Made by a program: the position numbers and the translations under genes. Of a stretch of DNA of 64,000 nt, positions 8,992 through 17,437 are shown in pieces (the first letter of the stretch is position 1; each line of letters begins with the position of its first letter). Source of the stretch: Xenococcaceae cyanobacterium MO_188.B32 (GTDB lineage: Bacteria > Cyanobacteriota > Cyanobacteriia > Cyanobacteriales > Xenococcaceae). Below the pieces are notes generated by a model, which saw nothing but the letters and a program-made list of their open reading frames with translations, ran no database searches and was not told the DNA's origin. Location of the stretch: contig JASJDJ010000006.1 of assembly GCA_030065635.1 (NCBI GenBank), positions 22,517 to 86,516 on the forward strand, read 5' to 3'.

Positions 8992-10137
8992 ATGATCCTA
9001 ACAGATGTAAAAGTTCCCTTTGTCGATTTAAGTTGGCAACATCAACCAATTCAGCAGCTAATTGAACGAGCTATCCAACAAGTAATAGAACGAGGGGACT
9101 TTATCTTAGGTAAAGCTCTAACAGAATTTGAAACAGCTTTTGCCCGAGCTTGTGGGGTAAAATATGCTGTTGGGGTAAGTTCTGGCACGGATGCTATTGC
9201 TCTTGGTTTACAAGCTTGTGGTATAGGTAAGGGAGATGAAGTTTTAATTCCGGCTAATACTTTTATTGCCACTGTTATTGGCGTAATTCAGGCAGGAGCA
9301 ACTCCTATACTAGTTGACTGTCAGCCAGATACAGCTTTAATCGATTTAGAGGCAGCAGCCAATGCTATAACACCCAAAACCAGAGCCATTTTACCCGTTC
9401 ATTTATACGGGCAGATGGTTTCACCCCAACAATTGTTAGACTTTGCTAATATCTACAATCTCATTATTTTTGAAGATGCTGCTCAAGCTCATTTAGCCCA
9501 ACGAGAGGGATATATTGCTGGTTCTGTCGGATTAGCAGCAGGTTTTAGCTTCTATCCCAGTAAAAATTTGGGTTGTTTTGGTAGTGGAGGAATAGTTACT
9601 ACTGATGATGAGGGTGTAGCACAAAAAGTTCGTAGTTTGCGTAACTATGGCGCACCTCTTAAATATTTTCATACTGAGATAGGTACTAACAGTCGTTTAG
9701 ATACTATCCAAGCAGCAATTCTCAAAGTTAAACTACCTTTTTTATCCGAGTGGAATCAAGCTAGAAATCAAGCTGCCGAGCAGTATTACCATAATCTCAA
9801 ACCGCTACAGTCTCAAGGAATTACCTTACTGGAAAATAGAGCGGGTAGTGGTCATGTCTACCATCTCTATGTAATTCGTTTAAGTCAACCGTTGGCTAGT
9901 CAACGGGAGAAAATTCAGCAATATTTACACGCAGAAGGTATTCAAACGGGTATTCATTATCCCGTACCCTGTCATCTACAACCAGCTTATCGTTATTTGG
10001 GTTATCAACCAGGAGATTTTCCTATGGCAGAATCGTTATGCGAGCAAATTTTATCTTTGCCCATGTATCCGGGTTTAGAAAACGATCGTATAGAATTAGT
10101 TAGCGAAAAATTATTACAATTTATTACAAAATACTAA
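8992..10137 (+). CDS. DegT/DnrJ/EryC1/StrS family PLP-dependent sugar aminotransferase
   Basis: This 381-residue protein belongs to the family that transaminates nucleotide-linked keto-sugars to amino-sugars. The PLP-binding lysine is Lys191 in FSFYPSKNLGCFGSGG. The cofactor-ring aspartate lies in FEDAAQAH (Asp162), and GVSSGTDAIALGL (61-73) binds the phosphate. Family length is normal. It lies between the TPR gene (17 bp) and the exosortase gene (24 bp), so it probably provides an amino-sugar for the polysaccharide exported by this locus. The sugar itself cannot be read from the sequence. Confidence 0.93.
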   Translation: MILTDVKVPFVDLSWQHQPIQQLIERAIQQVIERGDFILGKALTEFETAFARACGVKYAVGVSSGTDAIALGLQACGIGKGDEVLIPANTFIATVIGVIQAGATPILVDCQPDTALIDLEAAANAITPKTRAILPVHLYGQMVSPQQLLDFANIYNLIIFEDAAQAHLAQREGYIAGSVGLAAGFSFYPSKNLGCFGSGGIVTTDDEGVAQKVRSLRNYGAPLKYFHTEIGTNSRLDTIQAAILKVKLPFLSEWNQARNQAAEQYYHNLKPLQSQGITLLENRAGSGHVYHLYVIRLSQPLASQREKIQQYLHAEGIQTGIHYPVPCHLQPAYRYLGYQPGDFPMAESLCEQILSLPMYPGLENDRIELVSEKLLQFITKY

Positions 10138-10161
10138 GTAACCATTAATAAAAAACTATTT

Positions 10162-11043
10162 ATGCAAATCGAAAATCAACAAATTAATGAAATTAATCAA
10201 AATGAGCGTAAGATTTTTAACTTTATCATTATTGCTCTTTTGACTCTTCTTTATGCCCCAATAATTATTCACTGGTATGACGGATGGTTAAATAAAAGTA
10301 TTAGTATCGAACACGAGTATTTTAGCCATGGATTAATCGGTTTTCCCTTTGCTGCTTATATTTGTTGGCTTAAACGAAAACAATGGCGGAGACTCTCGGA
10401 ACAAGCTCATCCCCTGGGTATCGTGGGATTAGGTATAGGCTCGGTTTTATATCTAACGGGAGTTCCTGAATTAGTTAATTTATCTTTTCCCTTGGTTTTA
10501 GTCGGAATTTGCCTCATTTCTAAGGGTATGGCTGGATTAAAATTACAAGCATTTCCTTTCTTACTAGTATTACTAGCAACTCCTAATTCTCTGCCGTATT
10601 TAATCACTCCTTTTACCTTACCTTTACAGAAATTTATCGCAGGTTCGGCAGGGTTTATTTTAATGCAATTTGGTCTAGATGTTAGTGTCGAGCAAATTTA
10701 TTTGGCTGTAGGGGGAAGATTAGTAGAAGTTGCTCCCTATTGTGCGGGATTGAAAATGCTGTTTACTAGTTTATATGTAGCATTAATGTTACTTTACTGG
10801 ACAGATAATTTGCGCGATCGCACTAAAACAACTACCTTACTGGTAGGAGCAGTTACCATTAGTGTAATAGCAAATATATTGCGTAACACAATCTTGACCT
10901 TTTTTCATGGCACGGGACGAGATGGACTTTTTACTTGGTTACACGATGGTTGGGGTGGGGATCTTTATTCAACATTAATGTTAGGTTCCATTGTTTTATT
11001 CCTGAAATTTTTAGAAAATTTCGATTTTACTTCCGAGCATTAA
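10162..11043 (+). CDS. crtB: Cyanoexosortase B (exosortase/archaeosortase family transpeptidase)
   Basis: Exosortases are polytopic membrane cysteine transpeptidases that process proteins with a PEP-CTERM-type tail. The protein is 293 aa with about eight membrane segments. The catalytic cysteine lies in EVAPYCAGLKML (Cys194), the arginine in NILRNTIL (Arg241) and the histidine in FTWLHDGWGG (His261). A following gene encoding the matching associated protein supports the cyanoexosortase B subtype. Its crtB symbol must not be confused with phytoene synthase. No PEP-CTERM substrate is encoded within the window. Confidence 0.88.
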   Translation: MQIENQQINEINQNERKIFNFIIIALLTLLYAPIIIHWYDGWLNKSISIEHEYFSHGLIGFPFAAYICWLKRKQWRRLSEQAHPLGIVGLGIGSVLYLTGVPELVNLSFPLVLVGICLISKGMAGLKLQAFPFLLVLLATPNSLPYLITPFTLPLQKFIAGSAGFILMQFGLDVSVEQIYLAVGGRLVEVAPYCAGLKMLFTSLYVALMLLYWTDNLRDRTKTTTLLVGAVTISVIANILRNTILTFFHGTGRDGLFTWLHDGWGGDLYSTLMLGSIVLFLKFLENFDFTSEH

Positions 11044-11050
11044 CAAATAT

Positions 11051-11797
11051 TTGCATTCTATGGATCGTCTAAACTCAAACAAAAATTTATCAATCTACCT
11101 GTCCCGACTGCAAAAGAGATGGTCTATAGTGAGGATTGCTCTTATATTATTGTTATCAACCTTAATAATAATAAAAGCTGCTCCCGCTTACTGGCAAGGA
11201 GGAAACTGGTCTTGGTTAAATACGCCCAAAACAGATAATATTCAGCAAATTAAGGGCATATTATCTACAGGATTAATTCTGGAAAATTGGCAAATTGTCG
11301 AACGACAACAGTTAAAAATTGGCGGTCATAAATGGTTAGGGCAAATAATTAAACAAGAAGATTCAAAACCAATTATGTTGCTCTTAAAACCACAGACTTA
11401 TTATCGTGACAAACCAGGAGTAGAATGGATGGATATTAATGGACTCGAGCGATGGAAAACTGATTCTTACAGTCAGATAAATTTTACAGTCGCTCGAGAC
11501 CAAAATTCCTTGCCCACTACTGCTCGGTTCTTCCGTGCTTGGAATAAAAGGCAAACCTTTGCTGTAGTTCAATGGTATGCCTTTCCTAATGGAGGTCACC
11601 ATGCTCCATCTAGCTGGTTTTGGCAAGATTTGCTGGCTCAGTTGAGGGGAAAGCGAGTTTCTTGGGTGGCAGTATCTCTCCGCATTCCTATTGAACCTTT
11701 AGGAGAGCTTAAAGATGCTCGACCATTTGCTACATCTTTAGCAGAACGAGTTCAAACTCATCTGCAAAAGATTGCCTCGAATAAATCTCCCGAATAG
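11051..11797 (+). CDS. Cyanoexosortase B system-associated protein
   Basis: A 248-residue protein with one N-terminal membrane segment (residues about 25-45) and a periplasmic domain. It starts 7 bp after the exosortase stop, so translation is probably coupled. The domain resembles the EpsI-like partners found beside exosortases, with WLGQIIKQEDSKPIMLLLKPQ and a WYAFPNGGHHAPSSWFW stretch. Its role is likely to assist the exosortase. Start chosen at 11051 (MHSMDRLN); ATG at 11060 is equally possible. The subtype follows mainly from position and general form. Confidence 0.78.
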   Translation: MHSMDRLNSNKNLSIYLSRLQKRWSIVRIALILLLSTLIIIKAAPAYWQGGNWSWLNTPKTDNIQQIKGILSTGLILENWQIVERQQLKIGGHKWLGQIIKQEDSKPIMLLLKPQTYYRDKPGVEWMDINGLERWKTDSYSQINFTVARDQNSLPTTARFFRAWNKRQTFAVVQWYAFPNGGHHAPSSWFWQDLLAQLRGKRVSWVAVSLRIPIEPLGELKDARPFATSLAERVQTHLQKIASNKSPE

Positions 11798-11898
11798 AAG
11801 TAAACTTTTTAATATCTGCTTATTTTTCCCTTTAATCTTACTTCTTGCTCCTGACTTCTGGTAGAAGTCTGCTGTGATTTTTTCTCTTGAGCAATTTT

Positions 11899-13110
11899 AT
11901 GTTTAGAGTTCTTCGACCACAACCCCCAATTATTAATATACTTATTCAAAAGCGACCGCTTAGCTGGTTTCCTCTGGCAATTTTATTATGGAGCATAGAG
12001 ATATGTTTTTTGAGTGGGATGGGCTGGAGCCAAGAATCAATTTCTTTGCCTAAAAAAGAAACTCTGACACCTACTAGAACGAGAACGACAGAATTATCTA
12101 CACCAACTTTTAGTCCCGACAACCCACCGCCCCCCAATTACTCACCGCCTAAGTTTGACAAGAACAATGCTCAACAGTTTAATACTTATCGTCTAGATGT
12201 AGGTGATGGTATAAGTATTAATGTACCTTTATTTCCCGAGTTTGATACAGTAGCAACAATTAACGAAGAAGGGAAGATTCTCATGCCTATTGTGGGCAGG
12301 ATATCTTTAGCCGGACTGAGTTTAGCCGAAGCAGAACAAAAAATAATTTATGAACTCAGTAATCGTTATCTACAAACAGAACCAGAAGTTTATGTTTCTC
12401 TAGCTGCCCCCCGTCCAGCCCAAGTTAGTATTTTAGGAGAAGTAGTTCGCCCTGGTTTTTATTCTTTTGTGGCAGGCTCCCCTCTAAATGTGGCACTCTC
12501 AGCCACGGGAGGAAGTACCAAAGATGCAGATTTACGCTCCGTGATAATTCGCCGTTCTTTAGTCGATGGCAGTGTAATCGAGCGCAGAATAGATTTGTAC
12601 ACGCCATTACTCAATAGCCAAACACTTCCCGATGTGAGGCTACAAGGAGGAGATACCATTATTGTTAATAAATTAGAAGTAGGTTCAGACCGAGATTATG
12701 ACCGTTCTCTAATTACCAAAACTACTTTACCCCAACAAACAATTACTGTTCGCATCGTAGCTCCCCTTGACCGTGGTGGTAGAGCATTACGGAATATATC
12801 CTTACCTAACGGTAGTACTTTTCTCGACGCGATCGCTGTCCTACCTGGAGGAGATGGCATTTTAATTAAAGTTGAGGAAGTAGCATTAATGCGATTCGAT
12901 CGGGAACAAGGCAAAGTATTGACCCAAACTCTCAATACTAAGAAAGCGCTAAATGGAGATTTAGCTCAAAATGTTAACCTTCAAGATGAAGATGTGATTA
13001 TTGTTAGCCGTACCTTTATTGGTAGAGTATTTAATGCCTTTACCGTTCTTACTCGACCCATTCGTGATTTTTTCAGTTTCCGAAGATTCATCGACGATAT
13101 TTTCGAGTAA
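11899..13110 (+). CDS. Wza-type polysaccharide export protein (Poly_export and SLBB domains)
   Basis: Proteins of this type form the outer-membrane channel for capsule or exopolysaccharide. After an N-terminal hydrophobic stretch and a Pro/Thr-rich linker come the polysaccharide-export domain (YRLDVGDGISINVPLFPEFD, then NEEGKILMPIVGRISLAGLSLAEAE) and SLBB domains (AQVSILGEVVRPGFYSFV; QTITVRIVAPLDRGG). There is no clear lipobox. A TTG start at 11887 would add four residues; the ATG at 11899 is preferred (403 aa). It lies 101 bp after the exosortase partner and just before the Wzc-like gene, the usual order in EPS loci. Confidence 0.9.
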   Translation: MFRVLRPQPPIINILIQKRPLSWFPLAILLWSIEICFLSGMGWSQESISLPKKETLTPTRTRTTELSTPTFSPDNPPPPNYSPPKFDKNNAQQFNTYRLDVGDGISINVPLFPEFDTVATINEEGKILMPIVGRISLAGLSLAEAEQKIIYELSNRYLQTEPEVYVSLAAPRPAQVSILGEVVRPGFYSFVAGSPLNVALSATGGSTKDADLRSVIIRRSLVDGSVIERRIDLYTPLLNSQTLPDVRLQGGDTIIVNKLEVGSDRDYDRSLITKTTLPQQTITVRIVAPLDRGGRALRNISLPNGSTFLDAIAVLPGGDGILIKVEEVALMRFDREQGKVLTQTLNTKKALNGDLAQNVNLQDEDVIIVSRTFIGRVFNAFTVLTRPIRDFFSFRRFIDDIFE

Positions 13111-13222
13111 TTTTTATTTGAGTTACACTCAAAAGAAATTTTCTCTTAATAATAATTCCCCAGAATTGTTTATTCTTTAAGTTAAGACTGTTACTGCCAT
13201 CTGTGCGTTTGGCTTGATAACC

Positions 13223-15406
13223 ATGACTCCACCGATTGTTAAACGCTTTTTAATTTCTTTTGAACAGCACAAATTATTGGGCTTGTTCATTTTTCTCCTT
13301 AGTTTGGGGATATCCGGTATTTTTGCCTTACAACCAGAGCCTCCTGCTCCTGAAGCTACCTATAAAGCTAGCGGACAATTATCATATAGTAATCCTCCTC
13401 CTCTATTCACAACTACTGGAGAGCAATTGCAACAGCAGGGAAGATTAATTAATGTAGATACTTTGCTCGGTTCCAGGGTTCAAGAAAGAATTAAAAATCA
13501 ATTAGGACTTAATAGTCAACAAATTAAGCAAATAATTGAGAAAAATCTGGATATTAATCTTCCTCAAGCAGGAGAAAATAATTTAATTACTTTGAGTTAC
13601 AACAATGCCAAAACCCCAGAAGAAGCCGTGAGGAATTTGGGGGTATTTATGAAAGAAATGGTGGAGCAAAGCCGTTCGATCAACACATCCCAACTTAGAG
13701 GCAGAATTGACGCTTTACAAAAAAGACTGGCTGAAGTACAAAGAGATCTCGCTGCTGCTGAAGAAACTTTTTATCGGTTTATTAGTACAGAAGGAACTCC
13801 TCTGCTAGCTATCCAGGATGGTAGCCTTTTTGCTGGTATTACAGGTAGTCAACGACAGCAAAGACAACTAAAACTGATTCTGGAAGAAATTGATGGTCAA
13901 ATTAATAGCTTAGTAGATCAACTAGGCTTAAAACCAGAAGAAGCTTACATTGCTGCTGCCCTCAGTGCCGATCCCATTTTGGCAAACTTACGGGCGCAAA
14001 TGTTACAGAACGAAACAGATATTAAAATCCGCCAAAAAGATTTGCGTCCAGAACATCCTACTATGGTTGCTCTTCGCAAACAACAATCAACCAACGAACA
14101 ACTTTTTCAAGAAAGAGCGCAAGAAGTACTTGGCGGTAGCGGTCAATTAAAACCCTTAAAAGGTCAAGCAACCAGACAACTAAGGCAAGATAGCACTTTA
14201 GACCCCGCCCGTCAACAATTAGCCAATACGTTAGTTACCCTCCAAACCCAAAGAGAAGGAATAGAAAAGCAACTGCAATCAGTTCAACAAACAGAACAAG
14301 ATTTGCGAGAACAGTACGAGCAGTTTCCCGATCGACAACTGCAACAAGCCCGCTTAGTACAGGAAGTAGAGACGCAACGAGCTTTATATCAAACAATCTT
14401 AACAGCTTTAGTAGATGCCCAATCCGCAGAAGCAGAAACTACAGGTAGTTATGCTGTTGCTCAAGTACCCGTAGTTCAAGAAGTTATTCCTACTCGTTTT
14501 GCCGTTACTAATCGATTTTTGATTTTAGCTGCTGGTGCGGGGATAGGATTAGTTGCTGCTGCTGGTACGATCTTCTTATTGGCTACTTTAGACGATCGCC
14601 TACACACACCTCAAGAGTTGCGAGATTTACTAAGCGATCGAGAAGTACCTGTCTTGGGTAAATTACCTTATGTAGTTTGTTTTAATTTTGATGGTAAAGA
14701 AACACCAATTTTAGTAGACACCGATTCTAGCTATTTAGCTTTTTACGAAAGAGTCCGTAGTAATATCCGACGTTTTGGTTCTAGATCTTCTAAGGTAATT
14801 TCTATTACTAGTGTGAGTGCAGAAGAAGGAAAAAGCGTGACTGCTTTTAATTTAGCGATCGCTTCTGCGCAAGCGGGTAAGCGGACTCTTTTGCTAGAGT
14901 TGGATTTACGTTCGCCTTCCAATACAGATGCCATGCAAGTAGAACCCGATCCAGAAGCTAGTGCCGAACCTCTTAATTATTATGCCGAACGCAATGAGGC
15001 AATTCGTTTAGTACCGGGAATCGCTAACCTATATGTAGTGCCTACGCCCGGTCCTTTGCGCCAAGTGGTAGCGATCCTCGAGTCTGATGAGTTACGTAAA
15101 TTGATTGAAGATGCCCGTGGTCGTTTCGATCTAATAATTATCGATACTCCTTCTTTATCTAAATGTAACGATGCTCTCTTAATAGAACCTATGACTGATG
15201 GAATGGTTATAGTTACCAGACCGGGAATTACTCGTGGCAGTATGCTCGCAGAGACAGTAGATCAATTTACAGAAACGGATATTGCTTTACTAGGTGCTGT
15301 AATTAATGATGTAGAACAAGTAATTACCATGTCAGATTTAGAAACTCAGGGATTTTTAGAAGCCGAAGCTAACGATGAAAAACCAGTAGGCAAGACAATT
15401 TCTTAA
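13223..15406 (+). CDS. GumC/Wzc-like polysaccharide chain-length determinant with degenerate kinase domain
   Basis: The 727-residue inner-membrane protein has an N-terminal membrane segment (about 20-38), a long coiled-coil periplasmic region (about 150-410), a second membrane segment (about 435-455) and a cytoplasmic CpsD/BY-kinase-like domain. The nucleotide site is weak: Walker A reads SVSAEEGKSVTA instead of the usual GEGKST form, and the A' motif reads LLLELDLRSP. The C-terminus has no tyrosine cluster. It probably sets chain length and couples to the Wza-type channel encoded just upstream, with doubtful kinase activity. ATG at 13223 is preferred over TTG at 13214. Confidence 0.9.
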   Translation: MTPPIVKRFLISFEQHKLLGLFIFLLSLGISGIFALQPEPPAPEATYKASGQLSYSNPPPLFTTTGEQLQQQGRLINVDTLLGSRVQERIKNQLGLNSQQIKQIIEKNLDINLPQAGENNLITLSYNNAKTPEEAVRNLGVFMKEMVEQSRSINTSQLRGRIDALQKRLAEVQRDLAAAEETFYRFISTEGTPLLAIQDGSLFAGITGSQRQQRQLKLILEEIDGQINSLVDQLGLKPEEAYIAAALSADPILANLRAQMLQNETDIKIRQKDLRPEHPTMVALRKQQSTNEQLFQERAQEVLGGSGQLKPLKGQATRQLRQDSTLDPARQQLANTLVTLQTQREGIEKQLQSVQQTEQDLREQYEQFPDRQLQQARLVQEVETQRALYQTILTALVDAQSAEAETTGSYAVAQVPVVQEVIPTRFAVTNRFLILAAGAGIGLVAAAGTIFLLATLDDRLHTPQELRDLLSDREVPVLGKLPYVVCFNFDGKETPILVDTDSSYLAFYERVRSNIRRFGSRSSKVISITSVSAEEGKSVTAFNLAIASAQAGKRTLLLELDLRSPSNTDAMQVEPDPEASAEPLNYYAERNEAIRLVPGIANLYVVPTPGPLRQVVAILESDELRKLIEDARGRFDLIIIDTPSLSKCNDALLIEPMTDGMVIVTRPGITRGSMLAETVDQFTETDIALLGAVINDVEQVITMSDLETQGFLEAEANDEKPVGKTIS

Positions 15407-15408
15407 AC

Positions 15409-15450
15409 AAAAGGGAAACTGGACAAGCCAGTCCCCCATTTCCCTTTATT
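15409..15450 (+). terminator. Terminator hairpin between convergent Wzc-like gene and psbV
   Basis: AAGGGAAACTGG (from 15411) pairs with the segment ending in TTTCCCTT (about 15439-15446), followed by a T-rich tract. It sits just after the stop at 15406 and before the convergent psbV stop, so it may serve both directions. Confidence 0.65.
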
Positions 15451-15483
15451 TACTTCAAAAAGTGGGTTACTCGAACAACTTAT

Positions 15484-15975
15484 CTAGTTATATACCTTAC
15501 CGCCTCCCCACATAGTACCCCGAATTTCTGGCTGAATCAGAATATGTCCGGCGATCGCTTTCATATCTTCATCAGTTAAATTTCTCATCATCGGATAAAG
15601 ATCGGAACGACTGGTGTTAGGATGTAGTTCTTCAAGGCTAACTTCTCCATCATAGGTAACAGGATGTTTGAGATATTCTACAATTCCTTCAATGTTATCT
15701 TTGGCAGGTACAGCATTAGCCAGAGCATCAAGACCTAATCCCACGTTAGGATTAGTTTTGGTAGTTCCTGCTTTATGACAATAGGTACATTTATTAACAA
15801 ATAAACGTTGGCCTTCTTTTACTTGTTTAAGACTCAGAACTACCTCATCTCCTGCATCGTTTAATTTAACTGTGCGGATGTCTTGGTCAAGTTCAACTGC
15901 ATTTGCACTAGCAATGTTAAATTGGATAACGAAAAATAAGGTTGTTACAACTGCTAATAATAATCGCTTCAACAT
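15484..15975 (-). CDS. psbV: Photosystem II cytochrome c-550 (PsbV)
   Basis: PsbV is an extrinsic lumenal subunit that stabilises the oxygen-evolving manganese cluster of photosystem II. The 163-residue precursor has a signal peptide ending in ASANA (cleavage after about residue 26), giving a 137-residue mature protein, the exact family length. The heme motif CTYCH (63-67) and the second axial ligand His118 in EELHPN correspond to Cys37, Cys40, His41 and His92 of the mature protein. It is monocistronic and convergent with the EPS locus. Confidence 0.97.
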   Translation of the reverse strand: MLKRLLLAVVTTLFFVIQFNIASANAVELDQDIRTVKLNDAGDEVVLSLKQVKEGQRLFVNKCTYCHKAGTTKTNPNVGLGLDALANAVPAKDNIEGIVEYLKHPVTYDGEVSLEELHPNTSRSDLYPMMRNLTDEDMKAIAGHILIQPEIRGTMWGGGKVYN

Positions 15976-16111
15976 TGTTTCTCCTCAAAAACTTGGGCTT
16001 ATTTATACGGCATACGTAATATACCAATAGATTTAATCTTCACTTCTTAGTAACTTGCCAAACGAGAGCCAAGAAAAAATTATCAACTTAGTCATGTAAG
16101 CATCAGTTTAG

Positions 16112-16303
16112 TTACCCTGTGGTATCTAGATTCGATCGAGCAGACAAAATTGCCAAAATAACCGCCTTAGCATCTTCCAATGCCAGACAGGTGTTTTGAT
16201 TCTTATAGGCAATTTCTAGTCGAGCGCAAAGAGTAAATACTTGCTCTACTGGAAGATTGTCTGCTGCTGGTATTTCTGCAATTGATAGGTCGGCAAAGCC
16301 CAT
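16112..16303 (-). CDS. Small hypothetical protein
   Basis: This 63-residue acidic frame has no signal peptide or membrane segment. Amphipathic helical content (VEQVFTLCARLEIAYKNQN; LEDAKAVILAILSA) makes it look like a genuine small helical protein. Just upstream on the same strand (about 16442-16320) an unbroken stretch reads RQNKRIEIYQFAEIVSVEWH without a start codon, so the pair may be remains of a small two-gene module. No family recognised. Confidence 0.45.
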   Translation of the reverse strand: MGFADLSIAEIPAADNLPVEQVFTLCARLEIAYKNQNTCLALEDAKAVILAILSARSNLDTTG

Positions 16304-16459
16304 ATTAATAATTTTTATCGATCTCTTAGCAAGGGAAGATTAAATACTCATCATAAATATCATGCCATTCAACAGACACAATTTCTGCAAATTGGTAGAT
16401 CTCGATACGTTTATTTTGTCGAAGAATAGGATCTATTTTTCTTTTTTCTGCTACTCAAG

Positions 16460-16906
16460 CTAAGAACTGTGTTGAATTTTCAGAGCATATTCTTTAAATC
16501 TTTCTAAATCTGCTTGTATGGTAGATTCGACTATCTTGCCCAAAAAAAGATTATCCATTATTTTGCCCAAAATACCCGGTATATCATAAGCAACAGTTAA
16601 TTTAACGATACTGCTATTATGGCGGTCGTAAAATCGGACTGCACCACGATTCGGTAAACCATCTACCGATTCCCACTGGATAATTTGTTGAGGAACGAGA
16701 TTAGTAATCCGAGATAACCAACTAAATTGAAAACCGCCACTAGCCAATTTCCAACGAGATAATTCGGGATTATCTTTAAGCACTTCAACAGAATCAATCC
16801 ACTTCATCCACCGTGGCATTTGTTCTAGATCGGACCACAAATTCCACGATGTTTCAATAGGAATATTTACTTCTACTTGTACCGTATGTTCTAGCCAATC
16901 AGTCAT
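16460..16906 (-). CDS. SRPBCC (polyketide cyclase/START-like) family protein, copy B
   Basis: A 148-residue SRPBCC fold protein starting with the usual LEHTVQVEVNIPIETSWNLWSD. Members bind hydrophobic ligands in a deep pocket; the cyanobacterial homologue next to zeta-carotene desaturase is of unknown function but is conserved there. By direct comparison it is about 86 % identical to the neighbour at 16950-17396 (21 differences in 148), so it arose by tandem duplication. Differences cluster in residues 75-115 and at the C-terminus, while residues 14-74 are nearly invariant. Probably in one operon with crtQ. Confidence 0.85.
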   Translation of the reverse strand: MTDWLEHTVQVEVNIPIETSWNLWSDLEQMPRWMKWIDSVEVLKDNPELSRWKLASGGFQFSWLSRITNLVPQQIIQWESVDGLPNRGAVRFYDRHNSSIVKLTVAYDIPGILGKIMDNLFLGKIVESTIQADLERFKEYALKIQHSS

Positions 16907-16909
16907 TTT

Positions 16910-16937
16910 TTGTTAGTTGTTAGTTGTTAGTTGTTAG
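16910..16937. repeat. Heptanucleotide tandem repeat (STRR-like), TTGTTAG x4
   Basis: Four perfect copies of TTGTTAG lie between the two tandem SRPBCC genes. Short tandemly repeated heptamers of this type are common in cyanobacterial spacers. A degenerate relative (CAGTTATCA) lies at about 17403-17420 upstream of the other copy. Confidence 0.85.
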
Positions 16938-16949
16938 TCATTTGTTAAT

Positions 16950-17396
16950 CTAAGACTGCTGGTGAACTTGAAGAGCATAAACCTTAAATCGTTCTAAGTC
17001 TGCCTGTATGGTAGATTCGACGATTTTTCCTAAAAACAGATTATCCATTAATTGACCGAGAATTCCAGGTAGAGAATAAGCAATAGTTAATTTAACTATA
17101 CTGCGATCGCAACGCTTATAAAATCTAACTGCTGCTTTATTCGGTAAGCCTTCGACTGATTCGGTTTGGATAATTTGTTGAGGGACAAGATTAGTAATCC
17201 GAGACAACCAACTAAATTGAAAACCGCCACTAGCCAATTTCCAACGAGATAGTTCGGGATTATCTTTCAGTACCTCAACCGAATCAATCCACTTCATCCA
17301 CCGTGGCATTTGTTCTAGATCGGACCACATATTCCATGATGTTTCAATAGGAATATCTACTTCTACTTGTACTGTATGTTCCAACCAATCAGTCAT
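16950..17396 (-). CDS. SRPBCC (polyketide cyclase/START-like) family protein, copy A
   Basis: A 148-residue SRPBCC protein, the first of two tandem copies after crtQ (41 bp spacing). A single such gene next to crtQ is common in cyanobacteria, so this copy is the likely ancestral one. The pocket-lining half differs from copy B at several positions (for example Thr for Trp in QTESVEGLP, Lys/Arg changes in FYKRCDRS), which could mean different ligands. A carotenoid-related or membrane-lipid role is inferred from context only. Confidence 0.86.
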   Translation of the reverse strand: MTDWLEHTVQVEVDIPIETSWNMWSDLEQMPRWMKWIDSVEVLKDNPELSRWKLASGGFQFSWLSRITNLVPQQIIQTESVEGLPNKAAVRFYKRCDRSIVKLTIAYSLPGILGQLMDNLFLGKIVESTIQADLERFKVYALQVHQQS

Positions 17397-17437
17397 CTCA
17401 GTTACCAGTTATCAGTTATCACCTTATCAGTCATTCG

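Noticed and set aside
11899..13110. Shadow frames on the minus strand inside the Wza-like gene (60-79 codons)
   Set aside because: They mirror the codon pattern of the well-supported plus-strand gene.
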